Of a stretch of DNA of 64,000 bases, positions 17,405-24,969 are shown one piece after another. Numbering within the stretch: the stretch's first letter is position 1; each line of letters starts with the position of its first letter. Made by a program: the position numbers and the translations under genes. The stretch covers positions 442,349 to 506,348 of the forward strand of contig NZ_DF968182.1 in the NCBI RefSeq assembly GCF_001192835.1, read 5' to 3'. Under the pieces are notes generated by a model, which had not been told where the DNA came from, did not search any database, and saw only the letters and a list, made by a program, of their open reading frames with translations. Source of the stretch: Lentimicrobium saccharophilum. Lineage in GTDB: Bacteria > Bacteroidota > Bacteroidia > Bacteroidales > Lentimicrobiaceae.

Positions 17405-18511
17405 TCAGGGGTTGCCCAGTTTGGATAAAGCGAAGGCATAAGCGCCGATGCTTACAGCCCTTGAGGTTCCCAGCCGGCTGACCCCGACTCCGATTCTTTT
17501 CATGGGATCGTATTTGATCCGGTTTGTACTGAAAGGAATCTTGATTTCGCGTGTATCGCCTTCATAGAACCGCTGAAATTCTCCTTCATCCTCAAGGTTA
17601 AAAGCTTTGATTTCCATGCGGTCGAGTGCAGTACCAACCATGGTTGTCAGGTTAGTGTTCATTTCATCCACCAGGCGCTGCATGAAGAGGGGATAGGCAC
17701 CTGCCAGTCCGCCACCAATTACAACCAGTCCGTCGATCAGCGTAATCGCATTGGCAATGGCATCGCCGGCCACTTCAGCCATGCGGTGGAAAGCCAGTAT
17801 GGCAGCCTCCTTATTTCCTTCGCGCAGGCCCATACCGATTTCAAAAATAGTGCGGGGCTCCGGGCAGGTGTCATAGGTCAGGCCGGTTTCACGGCAATAA
17901 ATGCGTTTTACGCCACGGATACTGACATTTTCTTCAACGCTGGCGTTGGTATGCAGTTTGTTCCGCATACGGTTAATCTCGCCCTGGGCCGAGTTGTCGC
18001 CAAGGAAGAGCTGGCCGCGACTGACAATCCCCCCGCCAAATCCGGTTCCGAACGTCACCCCGAGCAGGTTCTGGTATGTTTTCGGACTGTTGCTGCTGCC
18101 GATGCGTTGATTGATTTCTGGCAGTAATCCCGCAATGGCTTCGCCAAAAGCGAAAAGGTCACCGTCGTTGTTGATAAATACAGGTATGCCGAATTTCTCC
18201 TCAAGCATAGGCCCCAAAGCAACTCCACCCCTGAAGGTAGGCAGGTTCTCAAGGTCTCCGATAATCCCGAGCTCATATTCGGCAGGGCCAGGAAAACAAA
18301 AGCTGATGGCTACCGGCTGAACATTCAGTTTGGCTTTTACCTCGCTGAAGCCCTGAATAATCTTATTCAGCACAATTTCGAGTGTATTCCCGTCGGCGGG
18401 AATACTGATGGGGTCGATGATCTCCTGCTCGGCCTGAACGGCGCTGAAGACAAAATTGGTACCCCCGGCATCCAGGGTCATTACCACACGTTTATCGTTG
18501 TTATACCGCAT
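17405..18511 (-). CDS. ROK-family sugar kinase-like protein
   Basis: This 368-residue cytoplasmic protein has the ROK/actin-like ATPase fold. The N-terminal phosphate-1 motif is LDAGGTNFVF (about 12-21). The probable catalytic Asp lies in INNDGDLFAFGEA (about 115-127), the glycine-rich ROK signature is GVTFGTGFGGGIVSRG (about 152-167), and the adenosine motif is VVIGGGLAGAYP (about 270). The usual ROK zinc site (a CxCGxxGCxE cluster with an upstream His) is absent. Its place is taken by a region with only scattered cysteines (YCRETGL, TCPEPR). There is no helix-turn-helix, so it is a kinase rather than a repressor. The substrate (glucose, N-acetylglucosamine, mannose or other) cannot be told. 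The gene stands alone with no sugar-pathway neighbour except the distant GH92 enzyme. Confidence 0.85.
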   Translation of the reverse strand: MRYNNDKRVVMTLDAGGTNFVFSAVQAEQEIIDPISIPADGNTLEIVLNKIIQGFSEVKAKLNVQPVAISFCFPGPAEYELGIIGDLENLPTFRGGVALGPMLEEKFGIPVFINNDGDLFAFGEAIAGLLPEINQRIGSSNSPKTYQNLLGVTFGTGFGGGIVSRGQLFLGDNSAQGEINRMRNKLHTNASVEENVSIRGVKRIYCRETGLTYDTCPEPRTIFEIGMGLREGNKEAAILAFHRMAEVAGDAIANAITLIDGLVVIGGGLAGAYPLFMQRLVDEMNTNLTTMVGTALDRMEIKAFNLEDEGEFQRFYEGDTREIKIPFSTNRIKYDPMKRIGVGVSRLGTSRAVSIGAYAFALSKLGNP

Positions 18512-18673
18512 ATTGTTGAAAATGTTTTGATTTCCGGTTCTCCAGAATGAGATGATTGTAAGTGTATTTCTTACACAAACTTTTACTGCTGCGAATGTAC
18601 AATAAGGAGTGTTATTTTCAAAATTTAAAATTGCCTCCCGGACATCCGCAGGCAGGATTTTTACAGTTTTACT

Positions 18674-19288
18674 TCAGCTAATACAAATGGTGCCGCTTTT
18701 TTGGCTTCGGCAGGCTTTTTCCAGTTGGTTTTTGTATGTTTTGACCAATGAGTCGCTGATTTTTTGAAGGGTTGCGATACATTGATCAAATTTGCCAAGG
18801 TTACGGTAAAGTTCGGCTTTTCTGATCAGGCTTTCACTGTCCGGGCCGTTGAGCAGGGCAATCAGAGCTTCGGCATTTTTATGGTATCCGGGATCATCCG
18901 GAGCCGGCACAGGTTCTTCATTTTTCCACGGATGTCTGTTCATTTTCTGCCAGAGGCTGATGCGGAGGAGTTTTTCATCGCCAGCATCCTCAAACACTCC
19001 GCTGTCGAGCGCTTCTTCAATGTCTTCACGCGAAAGATGCTCCACTTCAGGCAGGTCCTGCGCCTCATCAAAACCTGCGGCTTCTTCACTTTCAGCTTTG
19101 AGGCTATTGAAGATCTGACTACATTGAGCGCAGCGGGTAAATACGGGCAGATCGGGCAGCATTGGGGCAATGTAACTCCCGTCGCTCCAGAAAATACCCC
19201 CGAAGGTATTGCCGGAAGCCAGATTCATTTTTTGGTGTTTTTGACCGCATTTAGGACAATGAACAATCATGGGATTGCTGATAATCAT
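18674..19288 (-). CDS. Zinc-ribbon protein with C-terminal helical repeat, function unknown
   Basis: This 204-residue soluble protein has four cysteines in two CxxC pairs (C11/C14 in HCPKCGQKH and C53/C56 in TRCAQCSQIF), which should form a zinc ribbon. An acidic linker follows (about 65-105, many Glu and Asp). The C-terminal third (about 140-195, LIRKAELYRNLGKFDQC) resembles a single TPR-like helix pair. Starts at 19288 or at the next ATG (19270, MIVHCPKCG) both keep the ribbon. It has no operon partner. A role in protein or nucleic-acid binding is possible but unsupported. Confidence 0.7.
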   Translation of the reverse strand: MIISNPMIVHCPKCGQKHQKMNLASGNTFGGIFWSDGSYIAPMLPDLPVFTRCAQCSQIFNSLKAESEEAAGFDEAQDLPEVEHLSREDIEEALDSGVFEDAGDEKLLRISLWQKMNRHPWKNEEPVPAPDDPGYHKNAEALIALLNGPDSESLIRKAELYRNLGKFDQCIATLQKISDSLVKTYKNQLEKACRSQKSGTICIS

Positions 19289-19380
19289 GGGCAGGTAATT
19301 TTGAGTTTACGGGGTAAATTTAGGGAATTGAGGTGAGGGATCTTCAGTTTTCCTGGTTTTTCCGGCAGGTTAAACAGAAA

Positions 19381-19408
19381 ATGCCCGGCCTTAATCCCGG
19401 CCGGGCAT
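19381..19408 (-). terminator. Rho-independent terminator after the coiled-coil protein gene
   Basis: ATGCCCGGCC (19381-19390) and GGCCGGGCAT (19399-19408) are perfectly complementary with an 8-nt loop. On the minus strand the hairpin is followed by TTTTCTGTTT. It lies 37 bp past the stop codon at 19446. Confidence 0.85.
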
Positions 19409-19445
19409 ATTTCTTAATGTTTTTAACTAAATGATTATGAGTTAA

Positions 19446-20336
19446 TTAATATCCCTGTATGGTCCTGACTTTATTCTGATACTGAGAAACAATCATTTTC
19501 TGTTCGTTAATCCTTACACTCATCTGATCCTGTGAACCCAGGTTAAGGTCAATGGTATTTTTGGTATCCCTGATCCTGTCTTTGGCTTTAGCAATCTTAT
19601 TTTCCGAACTGTTGATGGCTTTCAGCTGGCTCTTTTTCTTTTTCTGAGCAGTTTTCATTTCCGACTGCCACGATTTTTTGGCTTCTGCATCCTGTGTTTC
19701 GCTCAGCCTGGAAGAGATATGGTCAATCTGTTCATCCGAAACGGTCAATTGCTTGCGGAGTGAAGAGATTTTATCATTCTCTGCGGCAATGGTATTGTTC
19801 GATGACTGAACAGTTTTTTCCATCTTTGCTTTGCCTTTGCGGGTTTTTGAAAGCTCTTTTTCCATTTCCTTCAGCTTTTTTTCCTCAGCAGCAAGTTGAT
19901 CTTCAGCCACTTTCAGGTATTCTGATTTGGCAAAGTCTTTAAGATAGGCTTTGAGCCTGTCGTATTCATGGGTGCCTTTTTCCGCAAACTCTCCCCGGCG
20001 GAGTTCGACTCCGGCAAAAAGCAACACCAGGCTGTCCTGGTTCTTTATCCGGCTTTCAATGTTTACCGGGCCCTCGTAAACATCTTTAATCAGGGCGCCA
20101 AAAAGGGAAGCATCCATTCCATTTACCGAGACTTTTGACTTAGTCCCTTTTTGAATGGCTTTTTGCCAGTTTTTCATTACAGTTTCAGCATTGGCTTCAG
20201 GAATGCTGACCCAGATGCCGGGGAAATCAACATTTCCGAATACCTGGCTGTCATCATTAAAGGTGATAGGTTTCTGGGCATTGGCAAATGACATCAGCAG
20301 ACTTAAAATAATCAGCGGGTAGAATAGCTTTTTCAT
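19446..20336 (-). CDS. Exported coiled-coil protein of unknown function
   Basis: The ATG at 20336 begins a good signal peptide (MKKLFYPLIILSLLMSFANAQ), giving 296 residues. The frame is open further to 20408, but those 24 residues have no signal-peptide character. The mature protein has a short N-terminal domain (about 22-120) and then a long, highly charged coiled coil (about 125-270) with heptad-like Lys/Glu/Leu runs such as AAEEKKLKEMEKELSK. It is expected in the periplasm. I do not recognise a family. It has a strong promoter (20450-20480) and its own terminator, so it is a single-gene unit. Confidence 0.8.
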   Translation of the reverse strand: MKKLFYPLIILSLLMSFANAQKPITFNDDSQVFGNVDFPGIWVSIPEANAETVMKNWQKAIQKGTKSKVSVNGMDASLFGALIKDVYEGPVNIESRIKNQDSLVLLFAGVELRRGEFAEKGTHEYDRLKAYLKDFAKSEYLKVAEDQLAAEEKKLKEMEKELSKTRKGKAKMEKTVQSSNNTIAAENDKISSLRKQLTVSDEQIDHISSRLSETQDAEAKKSWQSEMKTAQKKKKSQLKAINSSENKIAKAKDRIRDTKNTIDLNLGSQDQMSVRINEQKMIVSQYQNKVRTIQGY

Positions 20337-20449
20337 GGTATAAGATTTTAAAAAGATTTTCATGGGTGAATCCGTAATCAGACAACCGGGAGGGTGAAAT
20401 TCAGGCATCCTGGGTCAAAGGTGCTCTTCCGGGACTTAACGCCTGATTA

Positions 20450-20480
20450 CAAATATAATGCTAAATTTTGATCCGGCAAA
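20450..20480 (-). promoter_or_regulatory. Bacteroidota-type promoter of the coiled-coil protein gene
   Basis: On the minus strand TTTG (20477-20480), exactly 19 nt, then TATATTTG (20450-20457). This is a full match to the TTTG-N19-TAnnTTTG consensus. Transcription should start near 20443, about 107 nt before the ATG at 20336. Confidence 0.75.
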
Positions 20481-20656
20481 GGTTCAGTCCGGTATTTCTG
20501 ATAAATGGAACATGTCAGCCGCCCGGTATTAGCCGGGTTCACGCTGCGCAATTATTGCTCAGCATAAAGTCTCAAAGGAGAAAGGGAACAGCGCTGCTGC
20601 ATGCACATACAGCATTGCCTGCGAAAGGTTTAAATACGCTGTCAGCTATTTAAAAG

Positions 20657-22972
20657 TCAGAAACTTCTGCCGGGCAAATCGCTTTCCGGAACTTTTATTT
20701 TTGCAGGTTTGCTGCTCATTTCGAACACCATCTCTCCCCCTGCCATGATGTCTTCGTGTCTGATAAAGAGCCCGGACCAGGGTTTGCCGTTCAGGGTGAT
20801 TTTTTTAACGAAGATATTTTTTTCGCTCAACCCTTTCGCTTGAATGGCGAAGGTTTTGCCGTTTTCAAGACGGATCTCGGCACGGCTTACCGAGGGGCTT
20901 CCCAGCACGTATTCATTGCTGCCGGGACACACAGGGTAAAAGCCCAGGGCGCTGAAAATATACCAGGCCGACATCTGCCCGCAGTCGTCGTTGCCGGGCA
21001 GTCCTCCGGGCGTGGGCTGATACAGCGCATCCATAATCTGGTGCACCCGCTCCTGTGTTTTGGCCGGGGCGCCGGCAAAGCTGTAAAGATAGGGTACATG
21101 ATGGCTGGGCTCGTTGCCGTGCACATAATTGCCGATGATGCCACGTTTGTCAATATCTTCCGAATCTTCTATGTGTTTTTCATCCAGTTTCATGGTAAAC
21201 AGACTGTCGAGATGACGGACAAAGGGCATACTGCCACCCGCCCAGGCGATCAGTTGTGCCGGGTCATGAGGAACGTATAATGAATAATTCCAGGCATTGC
21301 CTTCGATAAAGCCCTGTCCTTCGGTTTTCAACGGATCAAATTCTTTCTGCCAGGATCCGTCCGACAGGCGGGGCCGCATAAAGCCGGTGGAGCGGTCATA
21401 AATATTCTCAAACGAGCGGGCCCTGCGGTGGTAAATCCCTGTAAGCCCCCTTTGCCCTGCTTTTTCGGCTGTACGGGCAATGCACCAGTCGTCATAAGCA
21501 TACTCCAGGGTTTTGGTTGCGGAGTTGCCGGTAAGATCAGCCGGCGCATAGCCATATTGCATATATTCCCCGATTCCGTCGTATCCGGCATACGTGGCGC
21601 TGGCATCCATGGCTTCCAGCGCTTCTGCAGCATCAAAACCGCCGATCCCTTTCAAATAGGCATCAGCAATGACCGGTATGGCATGATAGCCCGTCATACA
21701 CCAGTTTTCATTCGCGTGGTGCGACCACACCGGAAGGATGCCGTGCACACTTTGCTTCCGGTGTGCCAGCATGGAACGGATCATGGAAGATGTCCTCTCC
21801 TGTTGCACGAGTGTAAAAAGCGGATGCAGCGCCCTGTAGGTATCCCACAATGAGAAGGTAGAGTAATTGGTAAAACCTTCCGCCTGATGGATGTTCTGGT
21901 CAAGTCCGCGGTACTTGCCGTCAACATCCATGTAGATGGTTGGTGATAGAAATGTGTGGTAAAGGCTGGTGTAGAAATTTTGTTTTACTTTAAGTGATCC
22001 CTCTACCTGAATCCGGCTTAATTCTTCATTCCACCGTTCATGTGCCTGAAGCCTTACCAGATCGAAATCGGGACGGGGCGCTTCTGTTTGCAGGTTATTC
22101 AGTGCGCCCGCGGTGCTGACCGGAGATAACGCTACCCTTACGGTAAGCTGCTCGCCGGCCTGCATCCGGAATCTGAACCACGCTGTAATGTCTTTCCCTG
22201 CCATTTCCGGAAAATCCTCTTTTTCATTGAATTTCCTGTAAAATCCCCGGTAAATGATCTCTTCCCCGTTTTCATGGCCGTAATGTACCAGCGGTTTGGA
22301 AAATGCCATGGCAAAGTACATGGTCCGGGTGCGCGCCCAGCCGCGTGTCTGCCGGTATCCGGTAACGAGGGTGTCGTTTTCAACACGGATAAACTGCCAG
22401 GTATTTTTGCCCGGATAGTTGTAGATACCGGCCGACATATCAAGGATAAGATTTATATCGTCCTGGTTATGGGAAGTATAACGGTGAACCCCAACCCTTT
22501 CGGTAGTCGTGAGTTCTGCCAGGATTCCATAATCATCCAGCATCACCGAATAATATCCCGGTGAAGCGGATTCCCGTTCATGCGAAAAGCGGCTGCGGTA
22601 TCCTGAATCCGGGTTGTCTTTTGTTCCCGGATTAAGTTTGAGCGGCCCGGTAGTCGGGATCAACAGAAAATCGCCCAGGTCGCTGTGCCCGGTTCCGCTG
22701 AAATGGGTATGGCTGAACCCGCAGATGGTATTATCGCTGTACTGGTATCCGGCGCAATAGGCATATACTTCCTTCTTGTATCCCGCCCCAGTTGAGTAGG
22801 GAACCGTATCCGTATCGGGGCTGAGCTGAACCATGCCAAATGGAACGGTGGCGCCGGGATAGGTATGGCCCATATGATCAGTTCCCGTAAAGGGATTTAC
22901 ATAGTCTGCGACAGATTGTGAAAATGCCGTTAAACAGAGGGAAAACATAATTGCCGGAAGAAGTTTTTTCAT
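20657..22972 (-). CDS. GH92-family alpha-mannosidase, exported
   Basis: This 771-residue protein has a signal peptide (about 1-18, MKKLLPAIMFSLCLTAFS). The N-terminal beta-sandwich opens with YVNPFTGTDHMGHTYPGAT, a hallmark of GH92 exo-acting, calcium-dependent alpha-mannosidases, followed by GFSHTHFSGTGHSD. The (alpha/alpha)6 barrel carries further family motifs: FSLWDTYRALHPL (about 373), GNEPSHHVPYLY (about 625) and GNDDCGQMSAW, with D662/D663 in the region of the catalytic base. Length agrees with the family. The enzyme removes alpha-linked mannose (often alpha-1,2) from N-glycans or mannans. No SusC/SusD pair or other glycoside hydrolase is adjacent, so it is not in an obvious polysaccharide utilisation locus here. 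Confidence 0.93.
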   Translation of the reverse strand: MKKLLPAIMFSLCLTAFSQSVADYVNPFTGTDHMGHTYPGATVPFGMVQLSPDTDTVPYSTGAGYKKEVYAYCAGYQYSDNTICGFSHTHFSGTGHSDLGDFLLIPTTGPLKLNPGTKDNPDSGYRSRFSHERESASPGYYSVMLDDYGILAELTTTERVGVHRYTSHNQDDINLILDMSAGIYNYPGKNTWQFIRVENDTLVTGYRQTRGWARTRTMYFAMAFSKPLVHYGHENGEEIIYRGFYRKFNEKEDFPEMAGKDITAWFRFRMQAGEQLTVRVALSPVSTAGALNNLQTEAPRPDFDLVRLQAHERWNEELSRIQVEGSLKVKQNFYTSLYHTFLSPTIYMDVDGKYRGLDQNIHQAEGFTNYSTFSLWDTYRALHPLFTLVQQERTSSMIRSMLAHRKQSVHGILPVWSHHANENWCMTGYHAIPVIADAYLKGIGGFDAAEALEAMDASATYAGYDGIGEYMQYGYAPADLTGNSATKTLEYAYDDWCIARTAEKAGQRGLTGIYHRRARSFENIYDRSTGFMRPRLSDGSWQKEFDPLKTEGQGFIEGNAWNYSLYVPHDPAQLIAWAGGSMPFVRHLDSLFTMKLDEKHIEDSEDIDKRGIIGNYVHGNEPSHHVPYLYSFAGAPAKTQERVHQIMDALYQPTPGGLPGNDDCGQMSAWYIFSALGFYPVCPGSNEYVLGSPSVSRAEIRLENGKTFAIQAKGLSEKNIFVKKITLNGKPWSGLFIRHEDIMAGGEMVFEMSSKPAKIKVPESDLPGRSF

Positions 22973-22991
22973 GACTGCATTTTTGAACAGG

Positions 22992-22999
22992 CAAACTTA
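22992..22999 (-). promoter_or_regulatory. Candidate -7 box for the GH92 gene
   Basis: On the minus strand TAAGTTTG matches TAnnTTTG and lies 20 bp before the ATG at 22972. There is no TTTG at 19 nt upstream; the nearest TTG is at 23 nt. Confidence 0.4.
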
Positions 23000-23135
23000 C
23001 CGATTTTGTCAGTGCTATAAGCCAATGATGTGATGAGTCAAAATACGGTTGACAGTGCCATGATTATTTTAATGATTGCAGACACGCTGTTGTCTAATTG
23101 TTGTCGAATACTAATTACGGGTTTCATGATATTTT

Positions 23136-23182
23136 CCGGATAAAATCAATAAATTTATTGAGCAGGCTCAACCGGATAAAAT
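23136..23182 (+). promoter_or_regulatory. Palindrome and direct-repeat array upstream of the SQR-like gene
   Basis: Two 11-bp direct copies of CCGGATAAAAT (23136-23146 and 23172-23182, 36 bp apart) flank a perfect 16-bp palindrome TCAATAAATTTATTGA (23146-23161). A second interrupted palindrome, TTGAGC-AG-GCTCAA (23158-23171), overlaps its right end. The array ends 21 bp before the -7 box at 23204. The arrangement looks like binding sites for one or more dimeric regulators. Which regulator is unknown. Confidence 0.5.
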
Positions 23183-23203
23183 TTTACGTAAATTTAAACC
23201 GTA

Positions 23204-23211
23204 TACATTTG
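23204..23211 (+). promoter_or_regulatory. -7 box for the SQR-like gene
   Basis: TACATTTG matches TAnnTTTG. A TTTT at 23182-23185 lies 18 nt upstream in the -33 position and overlaps the second CCGGATAAAAT copy. The ATG at 23260 is 48 bp downstream. Confidence 0.5.
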
Positions 23212-23259
23212 TGTGTCAGAAGTAATGATTTGTTACTTTTCAAACCCTAATTTCTAACT

Positions 23260-24717
23260 ATGGCCAGAGTTGTTGTATTGGGCGCCGGTATCGCAGGGCA
23301 TACCGCGGCTGCTTTTCTGCGCAAAAAGCTCAGTAAAAATCATCAGGTTATTGTTGTTGCCCCTTCCGCTTATTACCAGTGGATTCCTTCCAATATCTGG
23401 GTAGGAGTCGGGAGGATGACCATTGATCAGGTTCGTTTCAGGCTCGCACCTTTGTATAAAAGGTGGGGGATTGATTTCAGACAAGCGAAAGCGGTGAGTA
23501 TTCATCCGGAAGGTGAAGGCCAGGATGCCGGCCCTTTTGTTTCAATTGAGTATACTTCAGATGAGAAAAGAGGGATCAATGAGCGTGTGGCTTACGATTA
23601 TCTTGTAAATGCAACGGGGCCAAGGCTGAATTTTGAAGCAACGCCAGGCTTAGGCCCCGGAAAAAATACGGTTTCGGTATGTTCTTATGATCACGCCAGT
23701 CACGCGTGGAAGGAACTTCATGAGTCTCTTGCCAAAATGGAGAAGGGGGAGAAACAGCGGTTTGTAATCGGCACCGGACATCCTACCGCTACCTGTCAGG
23801 GCGCAGCTTTTGAATATATTCTGAATGTAGCTTTTGAGATCAGAAAAAGGAAACTGGAGCACCTGGCGGAAATCACCTGGCTGACCAATGAATACGAACT
23901 TGGTGATTTCGGAATGGGTGGGGCTTATATCAAACGTGGAGGTTATATCACCTCCACCCGCGTTTTTGCCGAGTCTTTTCTTGGAGAGAATAACATCAAA
24001 TGGATCAAACGGGCCGGTGTTACAAAAGTAGAGCCTGGATTGATTCATTATGAAACACTTGATGGAGAGGAATTGCAGATTGGTTTTGATTTTTCCATGC
24101 TGATTCCTGGTTTTGCCGGTGCAGGTTTGCAGGCTTTCGACAAAAATGGCGGAAATATAACCAGTGAGCTTTTTGCTCCGAATGGTTTCATGAAAGTAGA
24201 TGCTGATTATTCCCCGAAGCCATATGAGGAATGGAAAGCTTCTGACTGGCCCGAAACCTATCAAAGTCCGGCTTTTCCGAATATTTATGCTCCCGGTATT
24301 GCATTTGCCCCGCCTCATGCTATTTCAAAACCCATGACCAGCAAAAAGGGATTAGCAATTTATCCCGCTCCACCCCGAACAGGGATGCCGTCAGGTGTAA
24401 TGGGGAAAGTTGTTGCCCTGAACCTGATCAATGAGATTACTTCAGGCAGGCAGGAATTTAAGCACAAAGCCAGCATGGGCCGGATGGGAGCAGCCTGCAT
24501 TGTATCGGCCGGATACGGAATGCGCCGGGGCGCAGCGGCGACCATGACGGTTTTTCCTATCGTACCCGACTGGGAAAAATATCCCGAATTCGGAAGAAGC
24601 ATTGGTTATACAATGGGGGAAGCCGGTCTGGCAGGTCATTGGATGAAATGGTTTATGCACTACATGTTCCTGCATAAAGCCAAAGGTTATCCCTTTTGGT
24701 GGTTGTTGCCCGAGTAA
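23260..24717 (+). CDS. Sulfide:quinone oxidoreductase-like FAD-dependent oxidoreductase
   Basis: This 485-residue protein opens with a dinucleotide-binding motif (VVVLGAGIAGHTAA, residues 4-17). The second FAD motif is near YLVNATGPRLNF (about 114-124). It contains exactly three cysteines (C141 in VSVCSYDHA, C179 in TATCQGAAF, C413 in GAACIVSAG), spaced like the redox cysteines of sulfide:quinone oxidoreductases. The C-terminus is aromatic and amphipathic (GHWMKWFMHYMFLHKAKGYPFWW), suited to monotopic membrane attachment. By family it would oxidise sulfide and pass electrons to quinone. A related NADH dehydrogenase or flavocytochrome-like role cannot be excluded. A small frame of 52 residues follows after 29 bp. 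The upstream region is dense in palindromes, suggesting regulated expression. Confidence 0.8.
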   Translation: MARVVVLGAGIAGHTAAAFLRKKLSKNHQVIVVAPSAYYQWIPSNIWVGVGRMTIDQVRFRLAPLYKRWGIDFRQAKAVSIHPEGEGQDAGPFVSIEYTSDEKRGINERVAYDYLVNATGPRLNFEATPGLGPGKNTVSVCSYDHASHAWKELHESLAKMEKGEKQRFVIGTGHPTATCQGAAFEYILNVAFEIRKRKLEHLAEITWLTNEYELGDFGMGGAYIKRGGYITSTRVFAESFLGENNIKWIKRAGVTKVEPGLIHYETLDGEELQIGFDFSMLIPGFAGAGLQAFDKNGGNITSELFAPNGFMKVDADYSPKPYEEWKASDWPETYQSPAFPNIYAPGIAFAPPHAISKPMTSKKGLAIYPAPPRTGMPSGVMGKVVALNLINEITSGRQEFKHKASMGRMGAACIVSAGYGMRRGAAATMTVFPIVPDWEKYPEFGRSIGYTMGEAGLAGHWMKWFMHYMFLHKAKGYPFWWLLPE

Positions 24718-24746
24718 AAAAGTTCAATTCTTAAATCTCTAATAAA

Positions 24747-24905
24747 ATGAAAAACAAGAATATAGAAGCCTACACAGATGAATCCTATCCTCCGTTTCCG
24801 ACCAAAGGTACCTTGTTCTGGAGACGCTTTATCCCCTGGCAAATCATCAGGTTTTTTGTGCTGAACCTGAAGATCATGAAGATCGTGGTCGGAGGGCATT
24901 CCTGA
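24747..24905 (+). CDS. Small 52-residue protein downstream of the SQR-like gene
   Basis: ATG at 24747, stop TGA at 24903-24905, 29 bp after the oxidoreductase stop. The sequence starts MKNKNIEAYTDESYPPFPTK and continues with an aromatic, basic, hydrophobic half (GTLFWRRFIPWQIIRFF, then VLNLKIMKIVVGGHS). The second half could form an amphipathic membrane-surface helix. It is on the same strand, close to the partner gene, and has sensible codons throughout, so I think it is real and co-transcribed. It may help anchor or complex the flavoprotein at the membrane. No family is recognised. Confidence 0.6.
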   Translation: MKNKNIEAYTDESYPPFPTKGTLFWRRFIPWQIIRFFVLNLKIMKIVVGGHS

Positions 24906-24969
24906 TTAATTGCGCGGTTCATAGCATAAAGAGAATCAGGATTCAAAAGCAAATATCCGGTTTTACTTT

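Noticed and set aside
20521-20545. CCCGG/CCGGG inverted repeat near the end of the GH92 gene as a terminator
   Set aside because: There is no T run on either side and it is over 100 bp from the stop codon, within the leader of the coiled-coil protein promoter.
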